Assembly: GCA_028277795.1 (NCBI GenBank)
Contig: JANQFP010000239.1
Coordinates: forward strand, 1-38,671
Direction of reading: 5' to 3'
DNA: 38,671 nucleotides
DNA from: Rhodospirillales bacterium
GTDB taxonomy: Bacteria > Pseudomonadota > Alphaproteobacteria > Rhodospirillales > JANQFP01
Positions 1 to 7,740 of the stretch are shown here, in pieces. The notes under the pieces were generated by a model. That model had not been told where the DNA came from and did not search any database. It saw nothing but the letters and a program-made list of their open reading frames with translations. A program made the position numbers and the translations under genes. Within the stretch, counting starts at the first letter, position 1. The number at the start of each line of letters is the position of its first letter.

Positions 1-126
1 CCCGCAGGGCGGCCTTCCGAGCCCCCCGGCGGCGTTGCGCGGCGCTTGTGATGCTCCAGCACCACGGCGCGCCGCGCGCCTGGCCGGCCGGCCTCGGAAG
101 ACCGTCGCATGGGCACCATGTGTCTC

Positions 127-150
127 ATCCAGACCACTAGTGGTCTGGAT
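127..150. promoter_or_regulatory. 24-bp perfect palindrome upstream of ptsN
   Basis: The half-site ATCCAGACCACT at 127-138 is followed directly by its exact reverse complement at 139-150. The dyad ends 36 bp before the ATG of ptsN at 187. It could be a protein-binding operator or an RNA hairpin with a 4-nt CTAG loop, for example a terminator of an upstream gene beyond the window. There is no T tract after it. The role is inferred only from position and symmetry. Confidence 0.55.
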
Positions 151-186
151 CCTGGTCCGAAGCCGGCAACGGAAGTAGGAACGGTC

Positions 187-651
187 ATGGAGATCCGCGA
201 CCTGCTCAATCCCCAGAGTGTCGTCCCGCGCCTGCGCGCCACCAGCAAGAAGCAGGCCCTGCAGGATCTGGCGCGCCGGGCCGCCGAGATCACCGAGCAG
301 CAGGAGCGGACCATCTTCGACGTGCTCATGGAGCGCGAGCGTTTGGGCACCACCGGGGTCGGCAACGGCATCGCCATTCCCCACGGCAAGCTGCCCACCC
401 TGGACCGGCTCTACGGCCTGTTCGCCCGCCTGGAGCGCCCGGTGGACTTCGATTCCATCGACGAGCAGCCGGTCGACCTCATCTTCCTGCTGCTGGCGCC
501 GGAGACCGCCGGCGCCGACCACCTGAAGGCGCTGGCCCGGGTCTCCCGGCTGCTGCGCGACAAGGGCGCCTGCGACAAGCTGCGCGGCACCGAGGAGGCG
601 GAAGCCCTCTACGCCCTGCTCACCGAATCAGCGGCTCCCGACGCCGCCTGA
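187..651 (+). CDS. ptsN: PtsN, nitrogen-regulatory PTS EIIA-Ntr
   Basis: This is a 154-residue EIIA-Ntr protein, the terminal phosphate acceptor of the regulatory PTS (EI-Ntr, NPr, EIIA-Ntr), which in proteobacteria influences potassium transport, nitrogen responses and envelope stress. The PTS EIIA type 2 fold fills the whole protein, and the phospho-accepting histidine lies in GIAIPHGKL near residue 60. The start at 187 gives the usual family length and follows a GGAAGTAGGA ribosome site. An in-frame ATG at 109 would add 26 residues encoded across a perfect palindrome, so it is less likely. In alphaproteobacteria ptsN usually follows rpoN and hpf, which would lie to the left of the window. 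The identification is firm. Confidence 0.93.
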   Translation: MEIRDLLNPQSVVPRLRATSKKQALQDLARRAAEITEQQERTIFDVLMERERLGTTGVGNGIAIPHGKLPTLDRLYGLFARLERPVDFDSIDEQPVDLIFLLLAPETAGADHLKALARVSRLLRDKGACDKLRGTEEAEALYALLTESAAPDAA

Positions 652-703
652 CACCGGCGCGCCTGGGCGGCGCTTCGCGAGTCGGTTCAAGACCGCGACG
701 GCT

Positions 704-952
704 TCAATGCACGAAAAGGGGCTCCAGGTCGTTCTGGAGGGCGGCGGCGAAGGCCGTGTCGCGGTCGCGGACGACGGCCAGCGGCCGGCCGTCGGCGGCA
801 TGGATGGCGAAGGCGGCCTCGCCGTCCACGTCGACCGGCCTGACGTAGGCGAGATGGTCCACGCCCCAGGTGGCGAGATCGGCCACCGTGACGGCGCCGA
901 GACGTCCGGACGCGGCGGACCCGGCGGAGGAGTTGGCGGCGTGCAGTTTCAT
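704..952 (-). CDS. DUF1150 family protein
   Basis: This small protein of 82 residues resembles the DUF1150 family, which is largely confined to alphaproteobacteria and often encoded next to an Hsp20 gene. The conserved core, around ADLATWGVDHLAYVRPV and the downstream IHAADGRPLAVVRDRD, is present. It has no signal peptide or membrane segment. The molecular function of the family is unknown. It lies about 70 bp downstream of the Hsp20 gene on the same strand, so the two are probably co-transcribed under heat-shock control; that is inference from the arrangement. Confidence 0.8.
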   Translation of the reverse strand: MKLHAANSSAGSAASGRLGAVTVADLATWGVDHLAYVRPVDVDGEAAFAIHAADGRPLAVVRDRDTAFAAALQNDLEPLFVH

Positions 953-1022
953 TGCGTGGTCTCCCTGAAGCGCCCGGCTGGGCGGCGCGCTTACTCCAGT
1001 CGTTGGCGGGCACCGGCCCGCG

Positions 1023-1493
1023 CTACTCCGAGCTGACGTCGATGGTCTGTCTCTTGCCGGCCGCGGCGCGGGTGCCCGGGCCTGCCTTCTCTATACGGAT
1101 GGTCCGCACTTCCGGTTCAGGGACGACCCGCGCCAAGGTCACGTGCAGCAACCCGTTGTCCAGCGTCGCCGCTTCCACCTCGATGCCTTCGGCGAGCACG
1201 AAGCTGCGTTGGAACTGGCGGGTGGCGATCCCGCGGTGCAGGAACTCCCGCTGCGAGTCGTCCTCGGCCTTGCGGCCACGGATGATGAGCTGCTTGTCCT
1301 CCACGGTGACCGCCAGGTCGTCCATGGAGAAGCCGGCCACCGCCAGGGTGATGCGCAGTCCGTCGTCGCCCAGGCGCTCGATGTTGTAAGGCGGATAGCC
1401 CTCGGCCGAGGTCTTGGCCACATGCTCCAGCATGCGCTCGAAGTGCTCGAAACCCAGCAGCAGGGGGCTGTTGAAGCCGGACAGTCGGGACAT
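1023..1493 (-). CDS. Hsp20/alpha-crystallin small heat-shock protein
   Basis: This 156-residue small heat-shock protein of the IbpA/Hsp20 class is an ATP-independent chaperone that holds unfolding proteins in oligomeric complexes. The N-terminus (SGFNSPLLLGFEHFERMLE) and the alpha-crystallin core (LRITLAVAGFSMDDLAVTVE through GLLHVTLAR) match the alphaproteobacterial IbpA-type pattern, including the A-G-F hydrophobic strand. The ATG at 1493 has a GGAGGAGG ribosome site just upstream, so it is preferred to earlier in-frame codons. It is first in a probable two-gene unit with the DUF1150 gene. A sigma-32-like promoter is recognisable about 80-105 bp upstream. Confidence 0.92.
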   Translation of the reverse strand: MSRLSGFNSPLLLGFEHFERMLEHVAKTSAEGYPPYNIERLGDDGLRITLAVAGFSMDDLAVTVEDKQLIIRGRKAEDDSQREFLHRGIATRQFQRSFVLAEGIEVEAATLDNGLLHVTLARVVPEPEVRTIRIEKAGPGTRAAAGKRQTIDVSSE

Positions 1494-1570
1494 CGGGGCC
1501 TCCTCCTCCAACGAGCGAGCAAAGCCGAGCCGGGCCCTCGGATTAAAGGCGCCCTGGCGCGCATCCTGCC

Positions 1571-1600
1571 TTATGTGGGGCGGCGGAGGCAGCGTGTCAA
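1571..1600 (-). promoter_or_regulatory. RpoH (sigma-32)-like promoter of the Hsp20 gene
   Basis: Read on the minus strand, a TTGACA element (1595-1600) is followed after 14 nt by CCCCACAT (1573-1580), close to the heat-shock -10 pattern CCCATNT. The leader between this promoter and the ATG at 1493 contains the small hairpin CCGAG-ggcccgg-CTCGG. I could not demonstrate a ROSE-type thermometer occluding the ribosome site. Confidence 0.45.
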
Positions 1601-1867
1601 TGGTGTCGGCGGCCGCCCGATGCCCTGCGAAGCCACTGATTTCCGGGCATTTCGCAATTGCGTCGTGGGGGGACACCAAAAAATCGCTATATTTAGTAAG
1701 TAATACTAGATTTTGCGACTGATCCTGTTAAGAATACGAAATTCTGTGCTGTAAGTGAGACTGAACCACGCGGCGGGGACACGCAGTCGCATTGCTCCCG
1801 GAATTGGTCGAGTGCCGGATCCCACGCCGTCCGATCACATCGTTCACGTCCAAGAAGGGGGAGCTTT
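1601..1867. other. Intergenic region between divergent genes
   Basis: No gene is supported here. A locally AT-rich stretch at about 1675-1750, unlike the GC-rich surroundings, lies between the divergent Hsp20 gene and the repeat-protein gene and probably holds the promoter of the latter, but no convincing -35/-10 pair is visible. Confidence 0.4.
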
Positions 1868-2854
1868 ATGACCCGAAGATTGACACTGACCGTGACCGGC
1901 CTCGCCGCCGGCGCCGTCGTCGGTCTGGCCGCCCTGGCGGCGGCTTGGCCGACCGACGCCGGGGCGTTCGGACCGGGCTACGGACCCGGGTATGGGGCGG
2001 GATACCGCGCCGGCGGCCCCGCGTATGCCCGGCCGGTGGTGGTGAACCACCACCGAGGCCACCAACGCGCCCAGGCGGCGCCGTGGCAGGCTCGCACTGG
2101 CGTCACCCGCGGCCTGCGCCGCCCCGGCGTGCCGCACACCGCCATGACTCGGCGGCCTTATGGCCCGCCCCGCTTCGCCGCGCCGTCGACGTACCGCGGC
2201 CCGGCGTCCCGCGTGGCGCAGGCCCCGCGGCGGGGCGGCGTGCCCGGCCAAACCGCGACCCGGCACCATCGGCCCCACCACGCCATTGCCCACGCGCAGC
2301 GGCGCGCTCCGGCCTGGGGTCAGCGGCGGGCCCCGCAACGGCCGTCGTGGGCGCGGTCGCAGGCCCCGCGCAGGGCCCCCGCCTGGGCACGTGGCCCGGT
2401 GCGGCCCCAGGGACCGGCTTGGGCCGGCTACCGCGGTCCGCACCGGAACCAGGCCTGGGCCATGGCGCCGTCGCGCAAACACGCACCGGCCACCACCGGG
2501 GCACGGACGCAGCAACGGACTCCTGCGTGGGCCAAGGCGCCCTCGCGGCCGCGCGCTCCGGCGTGGGCGGCCGCACCGACGCGGTCCCGGGTGCCGGTGT
2601 GGGCCAGGGGTCGCGCACCCCATCCCGGTGCGGCGTGGGCCGCCCGGCGGGTGCCGCACCGCGCTCCGGCGTGGGCCATGTGGCGGACCGTGCCGCAAGC
2701 CAAGGCGACCAAAGACCAGTCCAAGGCCAAGACCACGGCCAAGGCCCGCATGCCTTCGCGGTCGTCGGCGTGGTTGCCTCGGCCACCGGGTCCGTTTCCC
2801 GGCTTCACGCCTTATCCGGCGTGGGCCATGGGCCGGACGCCCGGCCGCGGCTGA
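1868..2854 (+). CDS. Secreted arginine-rich Trp-Ala repeat protein, unknown function
   Basis: The 328-residue product begins with a clear signal peptide (RR, a hydrophobic stretch, then an AGA cleavage-like site near residue 33), so it is probably exported. A Gly/Tyr-rich segment follows (FGPGYGPGYGAGY, about 34-46). From about residue 140 to 280 the protein consists of roughly ten degenerate 11-14-residue units of the form APAWA-xx-P-x-R-x-R; examples are RAPAWARGPVRPQ and APAWAAAPTRSR. It is extremely basic and almost lacks acidic residues until a short KATKDQSKAK segment. The start has an AAGAAGGGGGAG ribosome site. Other frames across the region are also open because of GC richness, but only this frame has a signal peptide and coherent repeats. 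I do not recognise a family; a cell-wall, nucleic-acid or LPS-binding role would be guesswork. Confidence 0.7.
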   Translation: MTRRLTLTVTGLAAGAVVGLAALAAAWPTDAGAFGPGYGPGYGAGYRAGGPAYARPVVVNHHRGHQRAQAAPWQARTGVTRGLRRPGVPHTAMTRRPYGPPRFAAPSTYRGPASRVAQAPRRGGVPGQTATRHHRPHHAIAHAQRRAPAWGQRRAPQRPSWARSQAPRRAPAWARGPVRPQGPAWAGYRGPHRNQAWAMAPSRKHAPATTGARTQQRTPAWAKAPSRPRAPAWAAAPTRSRVPVWARGRAPHPGAAWAARRVPHRAPAWAMWRTVPQAKATKDQSKAKTTAKARMPSRSSAWLPRPPGPFPGFTPYPAWAMGRTPGRG

Positions 2855-2980
2855 CCGGGTCGCCGGTCCGGGGCGTTAGCGCCGGACCGCGCCTTCCGGC
2901 AGTCCATCGATACGGGTGGCAGGGTCTCTCGGGACCCTGCCATCTGTCGTTTCGGGTCTTCACCGATGCCGAACGGCAAA

Positions 2981-3006
2981 GGGCCCGGCGCAGCGGCGCC
3001 GGGCCC
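2981..3006 (+). terminator. Strong GC hairpin, probable terminator
   Basis: GGGCCCGGCGC (2981-2991) and its exact complement GCGCCGGGCCC (2996-3006) form an 11-bp stem with a 4-nt loop about 125 bp after the repeat-protein gene. No U tract follows. Confidence 0.5.
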
Positions 3007-3099
3007 TTGGCGATGATGGCGGACTAAAACAGTGCGCTTTCGAACTGTGACCAGCCCTCCTACGCCAAGGCTCCGGAGGGCACTCCTTCGTCTAACGAC

Positions 3100-3123
3100 C
3101 TTCGGGTGGCGTGCCACCCGAAG
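3100..3123 (-). terminator. Native terminator of tRNA-Ala, now displaced
   Basis: CTTCGGGTGGC (3100-3110) and GCCACCCGAAG (3113-3123) form an 11-bp stem around GT. It lies just beyond the left attachment repeat. Before the island integrated, this hairpin would have followed the 3' end of tRNA-Ala by about 14 nt on the minus strand, so it is probably that gene's original terminator. Confidence 0.5.
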
Positions 3124-3137
3124 CTCGAAGAGCGAAG

Positions 3138-3186
3138 GGTGGTGGAGCCGAGGGGAATCGAACCCCTGACCTCTACAATGCCATTG
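3138..3186. repeat. attL: 49-bp copy of the tRNA-Ala 3' part
   Basis: This 49-bp sequence is identical to 14897-14945. It corresponds to tRNA-Ala from position 30 (anticodon arm) to the CCA end plus 2 nt. Only the tRNA 3' part is present here, so this is the element-distal attachment site. Identity stops abruptly after CCATTG on the element side (accgag here, tagcgc at the right end). Confidence 0.93.
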
Positions 3187-3269
3187 ACCGAGGAAATTAA
3201 CAATAACAACAACTTAACCCTGCAAGACACCGCAAACGAGCGCACCGAATAACAAGGGGATAGCAGGCG

Positions 3270-3488
3270 GTGCGTGCGAGTTGCGTGCGAGCCGGATGGT
3301 CCCGCGGCAGCGCGTGCCAGGCTGGCGGTGACGCCCAGGCGATACCCGACGAATTGCGCGACCTAGCGAACGCCGTTCGCCGCATCGGCAACGGCTATCG
3401 CGATGATCCTGAGGCGATCGCGATCGCCAAGGACACGATTTCGCACCGGCTGCGAACGCTCGCCCGCCGTTTGGAGCGTGCCGCGTGA
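3270..3488 (+). CDS. Small island protein before rep, unknown function
   Basis: This short frame encodes up to 72 residues ending IAKDTISHRLRTLARRLERAA. The C-terminal two thirds (from AIPDELRDLANAVRRI) are predicted helical and basic, the style of small phage replication or regulatory proteins, but I cannot assign a family. Its stop codon overlaps the GTG start of the replication gene (GTGA at 3485-3488), which supports a real, translationally coupled gene. The start is uncertain: the GTG at 3270 lies inside direct repeats and no good ribosome site precedes it, so the true protein may be shorter. Confidence 0.5.
   Translation: MRASCVRAGWSRGSACQAGGDAQAIPDELRDLANAVRRIGNGYRDDPEAIAIAKDTISHRLRTLARRLERAA
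3271..3291. repeat. Two 10-bp direct repeats near attL
   Basis: TGCGTGCGAG occurs at 3271-3280 and again at 3282-3291, one helical turn apart, about 85 bp inside the left attachment site. Such paired repeats suit integrase or excisionase arm-type sites or a regulator site; this is inference from position. Confidence 0.35.
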
Positions 3489-5029
3489 GCGTCGTCGCCA
3501 TGCCATCGCCCGCCTTCCGCACGCCGCCCGCCAACGTGGAAGCCGAGAAAGCGCTACTCGGCGCCATCTTCACTGATAACCGGGCCTTCGAGCGGGTTTC
3601 GGAGTTCCTGCGGCCCGAGCACTTCGCGGTGCCCCACCACGGGCGAGTCTTCGGCGAGATAGCAACGCTGATCTCCGAAGGAAGGCCGGTCACGCCGGTG
3701 ACACTGGCCCGCCTGTTTGAGACCGACGGGAGCCTCCAAGATGTCGGCGGCACCGCTTACCTGGCTGAGCTTGCCGGTTCTGCCGTCACGATCATCAACG
3801 CCGGTGAATATGGGCGTCTGATCTATGAGACCGCCGTCCGTCGCGAACTGATTGCCGCCGTCGAGGAGATCGCCGATCGCGCCTATGACGGGCGGACGGA
3901 CGAACCTGTCGGCACCGTGGTGGCCGACGCCCATCGGTGGATTGCGGACCTCTGTGCGCGAACGGACGCGCGGTCGCTGGTGGCCGACCTCATCGACCCG
4001 TGCGCTCTTGACGGTCAGCCGGTTCCCGAGCGGCGATGGCTGGTTCCGGATTGGCTGCCCTGGGGTCACGTCACGGCTCTGTACGGGGACGGTGGCACCG
4101 GCAAGAGCCTGTTGGCGCAGACACTGATGACGGCGGCGGCCACGGGTCGGCCCTGGCTCGGGCTGCCCGTTGAACCGGTGCGGTGCCTGGGGCTGTTCTG
4201 TGAGGACCCTCCCGACGAACTGTGGCGGCGCCAGGACGCCATCAACAACCAGCTGGGTGTCTCGTTCGCGGACCTGGCATCGGTGCGCTGGTTCGCGCGA
4301 GTCGGACACGACAACGCCCTCATGACGTTCGATCCGCGCGGCGCGCCGGTCTTGACGCCTTTGTTCTTCGAAGTGGCGGCGCTGGCCAAGAAGGACGGCG
4401 CCGAGCTGGTCGTCGTCGATACGGCGGCCGACACCTTCGGCGGCAACGAGAACATCCGCGCACAGGTGCATCGGTACGTTGCCGGCGCGCTCGGGCGCTT
4501 GGCGCGAGAAATCAACGGGACCGTGTTGCTTTGCGCCCACCCGTCTCGCGCGGGCCTGAGCACCGGTGAAGGCGACGGCGGCAATACCGCCTGGTCGAAC
4601 ACAGTGCGCTCGCGGCTGTACCTTGAACGCGACGGCGAAGACGAAGGGCGCCGCACGCTTTCTCGGCGCAAGGCGAACTATGCGGCACGTGGCGATGTGC
4701 TCACCCTGCGCTGGCACGACGGCGCGTTCGTCGTCGAACAGGCGCCCACCGGCGTCTTCGGCTCGATAGACCGCCAGGCAGCCGAGACCGCCTTCCTCGA
4801 TTGCCTTGATGCCACGACGGCGCAAGGGCGCGACGTCAGCGATGCCCGCAACTCGCCTCGGTACGCGCCCAAGGTATTCGAGGCAATGACGCAAGCGCGC
4901 GGATACCGGACTCGCGATCTAACAAAGGCCATGGAACGGCTTTTCGCCGCCGGCCGCATCCGCGTCGGCGAGGTCGGCAAGTATGCCAATCGCGGGTCTC
5001 GACGGGGCATCGTGAGGGCCGATCCGTGA
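3485..5029 (+). CDS. Island replication protein: DnaB-N plus RepA-like ATPase
   Basis: The protein has 514 residues. Residues about 15-120 resemble the N-terminal domain of DnaB-type helicases (VEAEKALLGAIF, then FLRPEHF and HGRVFGEI). From about 170 a RecA-like RepA/AAA_25 ATPase follows, with Walker A GDGGTGKS at 201-208 and a Walker B-like VVVDTAAD at about 309-316. The C-terminal 60 residues look like a winged-helix module (AMTQARGYRTRDLTKAMERLFAAGRI). No primase motif is seen. The likely role is to open or unwind the island's own origin during induced replication. The GTG start overlaps the previous stop by 4 bp. Immediately downstream are repeated GCACAAAG motifs, the expected position for a cognate origin. 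Confidence 0.85.
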   Translation: MSVVAMPSPAFRTPPANVEAEKALLGAIFTDNRAFERVSEFLRPEHFAVPHHGRVFGEIATLISEGRPVTPVTLARLFETDGSLQDVGGTAYLAELAGSAVTIINAGEYGRLIYETAVRRELIAAVEEIADRAYDGRTDEPVGTVVADAHRWIADLCARTDARSLVADLIDPCALDGQPVPERRWLVPDWLPWGHVTALYGDGGTGKSLLAQTLMTAAATGRPWLGLPVEPVRCLGLFCEDPPDELWRRQDAINNQLGVSFADLASVRWFARVGHDNALMTFDPRGAPVLTPLFFEVAALAKKDGAELVVVDTAADTFGGNENIRAQVHRYVAGALGRLAREINGTVLLCAHPSRAGLSTGEGDGGNTAWSNTVRSRLYLERDGEDEGRRTLSRRKANYAARGDVLTLRWHDGAFVVEQAPTGVFGSIDRQAAETAFLDCLDATTAQGRDVSDARNSPRYAPKVFEAMTQARGYRTRDLTKAMERLFAAGRIRVGEVGKYANRGSRRGIVRADP

Positions 5030-5031
5030 CT

Positions 5032-5160
5032 GCACAAAGCCGCACAAAGTGGGTCGCTAACCCGTTGAAATCGTTTGCGCACAGTGTGTCGCACAAAGCG
5101 CACAGGGTTGCTGCGCAACTCATTGATTTTGCTGCACAAAGTGTGCGCACACAGTGTGTC
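5032..5160. repeat. Iteron cluster, candidate replication origin of the island
   Basis: GCACAAAG occurs four times in the same orientation (5032-5039, 5042-5049, 5091-5098, 5134-5141). Two related palindromic units, GCGCACAGTGTGTC (5077-5090) and GCGCACACAGTGTGTC (5145-5160), alternate with them, and a further GCGCACAG is at 5098-5105. The cluster begins right after the replication gene and no gene spans it. Iterons downstream of a rep gene are the usual origin layout in phage-inducible islands, so this is the best origin candidate. Confidence 0.65.
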
Positions 5161-5180
5161 CCCAATCCTACGGATTGGGG
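5160..5180 (+). terminator. Hairpin after the iteron region
   Basis: CCCCAATCC (5160-5168) pairs with GGATTGGGG (5172-5180) around a TAC loop. It may end rep transcription or be part of the origin structure. No U tract follows. Confidence 0.45.
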
Positions 5181-5327
5181 GACGGGCCACCCGAGGGCGA
5201 CGGCCCGTCCCTTGAAGGCCGTTCGCGGGTCCTTCCGGCCGAAAACGGATACGGGGTGCAGAGGCGCGGTATTTCGCCAGCGTCAGACGCCGGTCGGTGA
5301 TCCTCCACAACGACTCCCGGTGGCGCC

Positions 5328-5846
5328 ATGAGGGGCGAGCAATCCGAGTTGCCGGATTTCGGAGACCTGGCACCGGCCTCTACGCCGCGCCCGCGCGGCT
5401 GGTCGGTGAACCGCCTGGCGATGGAGTTGCAGGTCGATCGCCGCACGGCGACCAAGCGGCTCGCAAACGTCACGCCGGTCGAGGAAGGCCCCGACGGGCC
5501 GCTCTACGCGCTCGCCGACGCCGCGCGGGCCATCTTCGGCGCGCCGGCTGTCAGCGAGGTCGAGGACCTCAAGCGGCGCCTCCTGCAAGCCCAGGCCGAG
5601 CGAGCGGAGATCGACCTCGCCGAACGCCGCCGCGAGGTCGTCGCCGTCGAGGCCGTACGCAGGGCGGCGTTCGCCAACGGCCGGGTGGAACGCGAGAGTT
5701 GGCTCAACTGGCCGGCCCGCGTCGGCCCTCTGCTGGCGGCCGAATTCGGCCTCGACGTGGTGACGTTCACCAACGCCCTGGAACGCGAGGTCCGGGCACA
5801 CATGGAGGAAAGAAGCGCCGATGAACGCGGCCTCGATCTACCGTGA
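5328..5846 (+). CDS. Terminase small subunit (Nu1-like)
   Basis: The 172-residue protein has an N-terminal winged-helix-like DNA-binding segment (WSVNRLAMELQVDRRTATKRLA, about 25-46) and a central charged coiled coil (EVEDLKRRLLQAQAERAEIDLAERRREVV). This is the plan of lambda Nu1-like small terminases, which recognise the packaging site and load the large subunit. Its last 26 nt overlap the start of the large-terminase gene, which confirms the pairing. The assignment rests on plan and position rather than on a signature motif. Confidence 0.72.
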   Translation: MRGEQSELPDFGDLAPASTPRPRGWSVNRLAMELQVDRRTATKRLANVTPVEEGPDGPLYALADAARAIFGAPAVSEVEDLKRRLLQAQAERAEIDLAERRREVVAVEAVRRAAFANGRVERESWLNWPARVGPLLAAEFGLDVVTFTNALEREVRAHMEERSADERGLDLP

Positions 5847-7710
5847 CGCCTGGCGCAGCGGCTTCTCGCCGGACCCGGTGATGGTGGTCTCGGAATGGGC
5901 CGACCGCTTCCGGCGCTTGGCGAGCCGTGCCGCCGCCGAGCCGGGTCCGTGGCGGACGCGCCGCACGCCGTACCTGCGGGAGATCATGGACTGCCTGTCG
6001 CCGACGTCGCCGGTCGAGCGGGTGGTGTTCATGAAGGGCGCGCAGATTGGCGGCACAGAGGCCGGCAACAACTGGATCGGATACATCATCCACCAGGCAC
6101 CCGGGCCAACGCTGGCAGTGCAGCCCACGGTCGAGATGGCGAAACGCAACAGCCGCCAGCGAATCGACCCGCTGATCCAGGAAACCCCCGCGCTGCGCGG
6201 CCTGGTCCGCGACCCGCGCAGCCGCGATTCGGGGAACACCGTGCTGAGCAAGGAGTTCCCCGGCGGTGTGCTGATCATGACCGGCGCGAATTCGGCCGTC
6301 GGGCTGCGATCGATGCCCGTCCGGTACCTGTTCTTGGACGAAGTGGACGGCTTCCCGATCGACGCCGACGGCGAGGGCGATCCCGTCGGCCTGGCGATGC
6401 AGCGGACGGCGACCTTTGCCCGCCGCAAGGTGCTGATGGTCTCGACCCCGACCGTCGCCGGCGTGTCGCGAATCGAAGAGGCATTCCACGAGTCCGACCG
6501 CCGGCGCTATTGGGTACCCTGCCCCGACTGCGGCGAACACCAGGTGTTGCGGTGGGCCAACGTGAGGTGGCCCAAGGCCGAGCCGGCGAAGGCCGAGTAT
6601 TGCTGCGAACATTGCGGCGCCCTGATCCCGAACCACGGCAAGACCGCGATGTTGGAGGCCGGCGAGTGGCGCTCGGAAGCCGAGGGCGACGGCCGCACCG
6701 CCGGCTTTCACCTATCCAGCCTGTATTCCCCCGTGGGGTGGTTCAGCTGGGCCGACGCCGCGACGGCGTTCGAAGAGGCCCGTCAGAACGAGAGTCGGTT
6801 GAAGGTATGGGTCAACACGGTCCTCGGGGAGACCTGGCAAGAGCGTGGCGACGCGCCGGAATGGCGCCGGCTCTATGACCGCCGGGAGGACTACCCCATC
6901 GGCAACGTCCCGGCGAGCGGCCTGTTCCTCACTGCCGGCGCCGACGTGCAGAAGGACCGAATCGAGGTCGAGATCGTCGCCTGGGGACGCGACCGCGAAT
7001 CCTGGTCGGTCGATTACCGGGTCCTGTACGGCGATCCGGCCCGCCCCGAGGTGTGGGCGGACCTGGTGCGGGTCCTCGATGAGCCGGTGCGGCACGCCTC
7101 GGGCGCGCCGATGGTGGTCGATCGGCTGGCCGTCGATTCGGGCTACGCCACCCAAGAGGTCTACGACTTCGCCCGCCGCCACCCGATTCGCCGCGTCATG
7201 GCGGTCAAGGGCGTCTCGCGCACCCAAACGGTGCTCGGGCCGGCGTCCCCGGTGGACGTGACGGCCGACGGCCGCCGCATCCGGCGCGGCGCCCGCGTGT
7301 GGCCGGTCGGCGTGGACGTGCTGAAAGCGCAGCTATACGGCTGGCTGAGACAGGACCCGCCGACCGAGGAAAGCGGCGACCCGCACCCGCCAGGTTTTTG
7401 TCACTTCCCGAAATACAGCGAGGAATATTTCAAGCAGCTGACCGCCGAGCACCTGGTGCGGCGCCAGGCCCGCACGGGCCGCGTGACCCTGGAATGGGCG
7501 CCGGTGCGGGACCGCAATGAAGCACTGGATTGCCGCATCTATGCTATGGCGGCCGCGCTCGCCGCCGGGATCGACCGCTTCGACGACGAGCGGTGGAACG
7601 AACTGGCCCGGCGAACGGCGTTCGCCAAGCGCGAAGGCCGGCCGTCGCTGGCCCCACCCCCGACGCCGGCGACGATCAAGAGCCGGTGGATGGAAGGAGG
7701 ACGCCGCTAG
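5821..7710 (+). CDS. Terminase large subunit, lambda GpA family
   Basis: This is a 629-residue DNA-packaging motor and nuclease of the GpA family (PF05876 type). The ATPase Walker A-like KGAQIGGTE is at 72-80 and Walker B YLFLDEVD at 169-176. A four-cysteine knuckle (CPDC at 234-237, CEHC at 262-265) is typical of the family. Candidate nuclease acidic residues are D375 in TAGADVQ and D439 in LAVDSGY. Length is normal and the frame is intact. GpA-type enzymes normally cut at cos sites, which implies this island packages unit-length cos-ended DNA. It overlaps the small-terminase gene, and two unrelated genes separate it from the portal gene. Confidence 0.93.
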   Translation: MNAASIYRDAWRSGFSPDPVMVVSEWADRFRRLASRAAAEPGPWRTRRTPYLREIMDCLSPTSPVERVVFMKGAQIGGTEAGNNWIGYIIHQAPGPTLAVQPTVEMAKRNSRQRIDPLIQETPALRGLVRDPRSRDSGNTVLSKEFPGGVLIMTGANSAVGLRSMPVRYLFLDEVDGFPIDADGEGDPVGLAMQRTATFARRKVLMVSTPTVAGVSRIEEAFHESDRRRYWVPCPDCGEHQVLRWANVRWPKAEPAKAEYCCEHCGALIPNHGKTAMLEAGEWRSEAEGDGRTAGFHLSSLYSPVGWFSWADAATAFEEARQNESRLKVWVNTVLGETWQERGDAPEWRRLYDRREDYPIGNVPASGLFLTAGADVQKDRIEVEIVAWGRDRESWSVDYRVLYGDPARPEVWADLVRVLDEPVRHASGAPMVVDRLAVDSGYATQEVYDFARRHPIRRVMAVKGVSRTQTVLGPASPVDVTADGRRIRRGARVWPVGVDVLKAQLYGWLRQDPPTEESGDPHPPGFCHFPKYSEEYFKQLTAEHLVRRQARTGRVTLEWAPVRDRNEALDCRIYAMAAALAAGIDRFDDERWNELARRTAFAKREGRPSLAPPPTPATIKSRWMEGGRR

Positions 7711-7740
7711 AAACACCCTCCGGTCGGTAGTGTCCTAATT

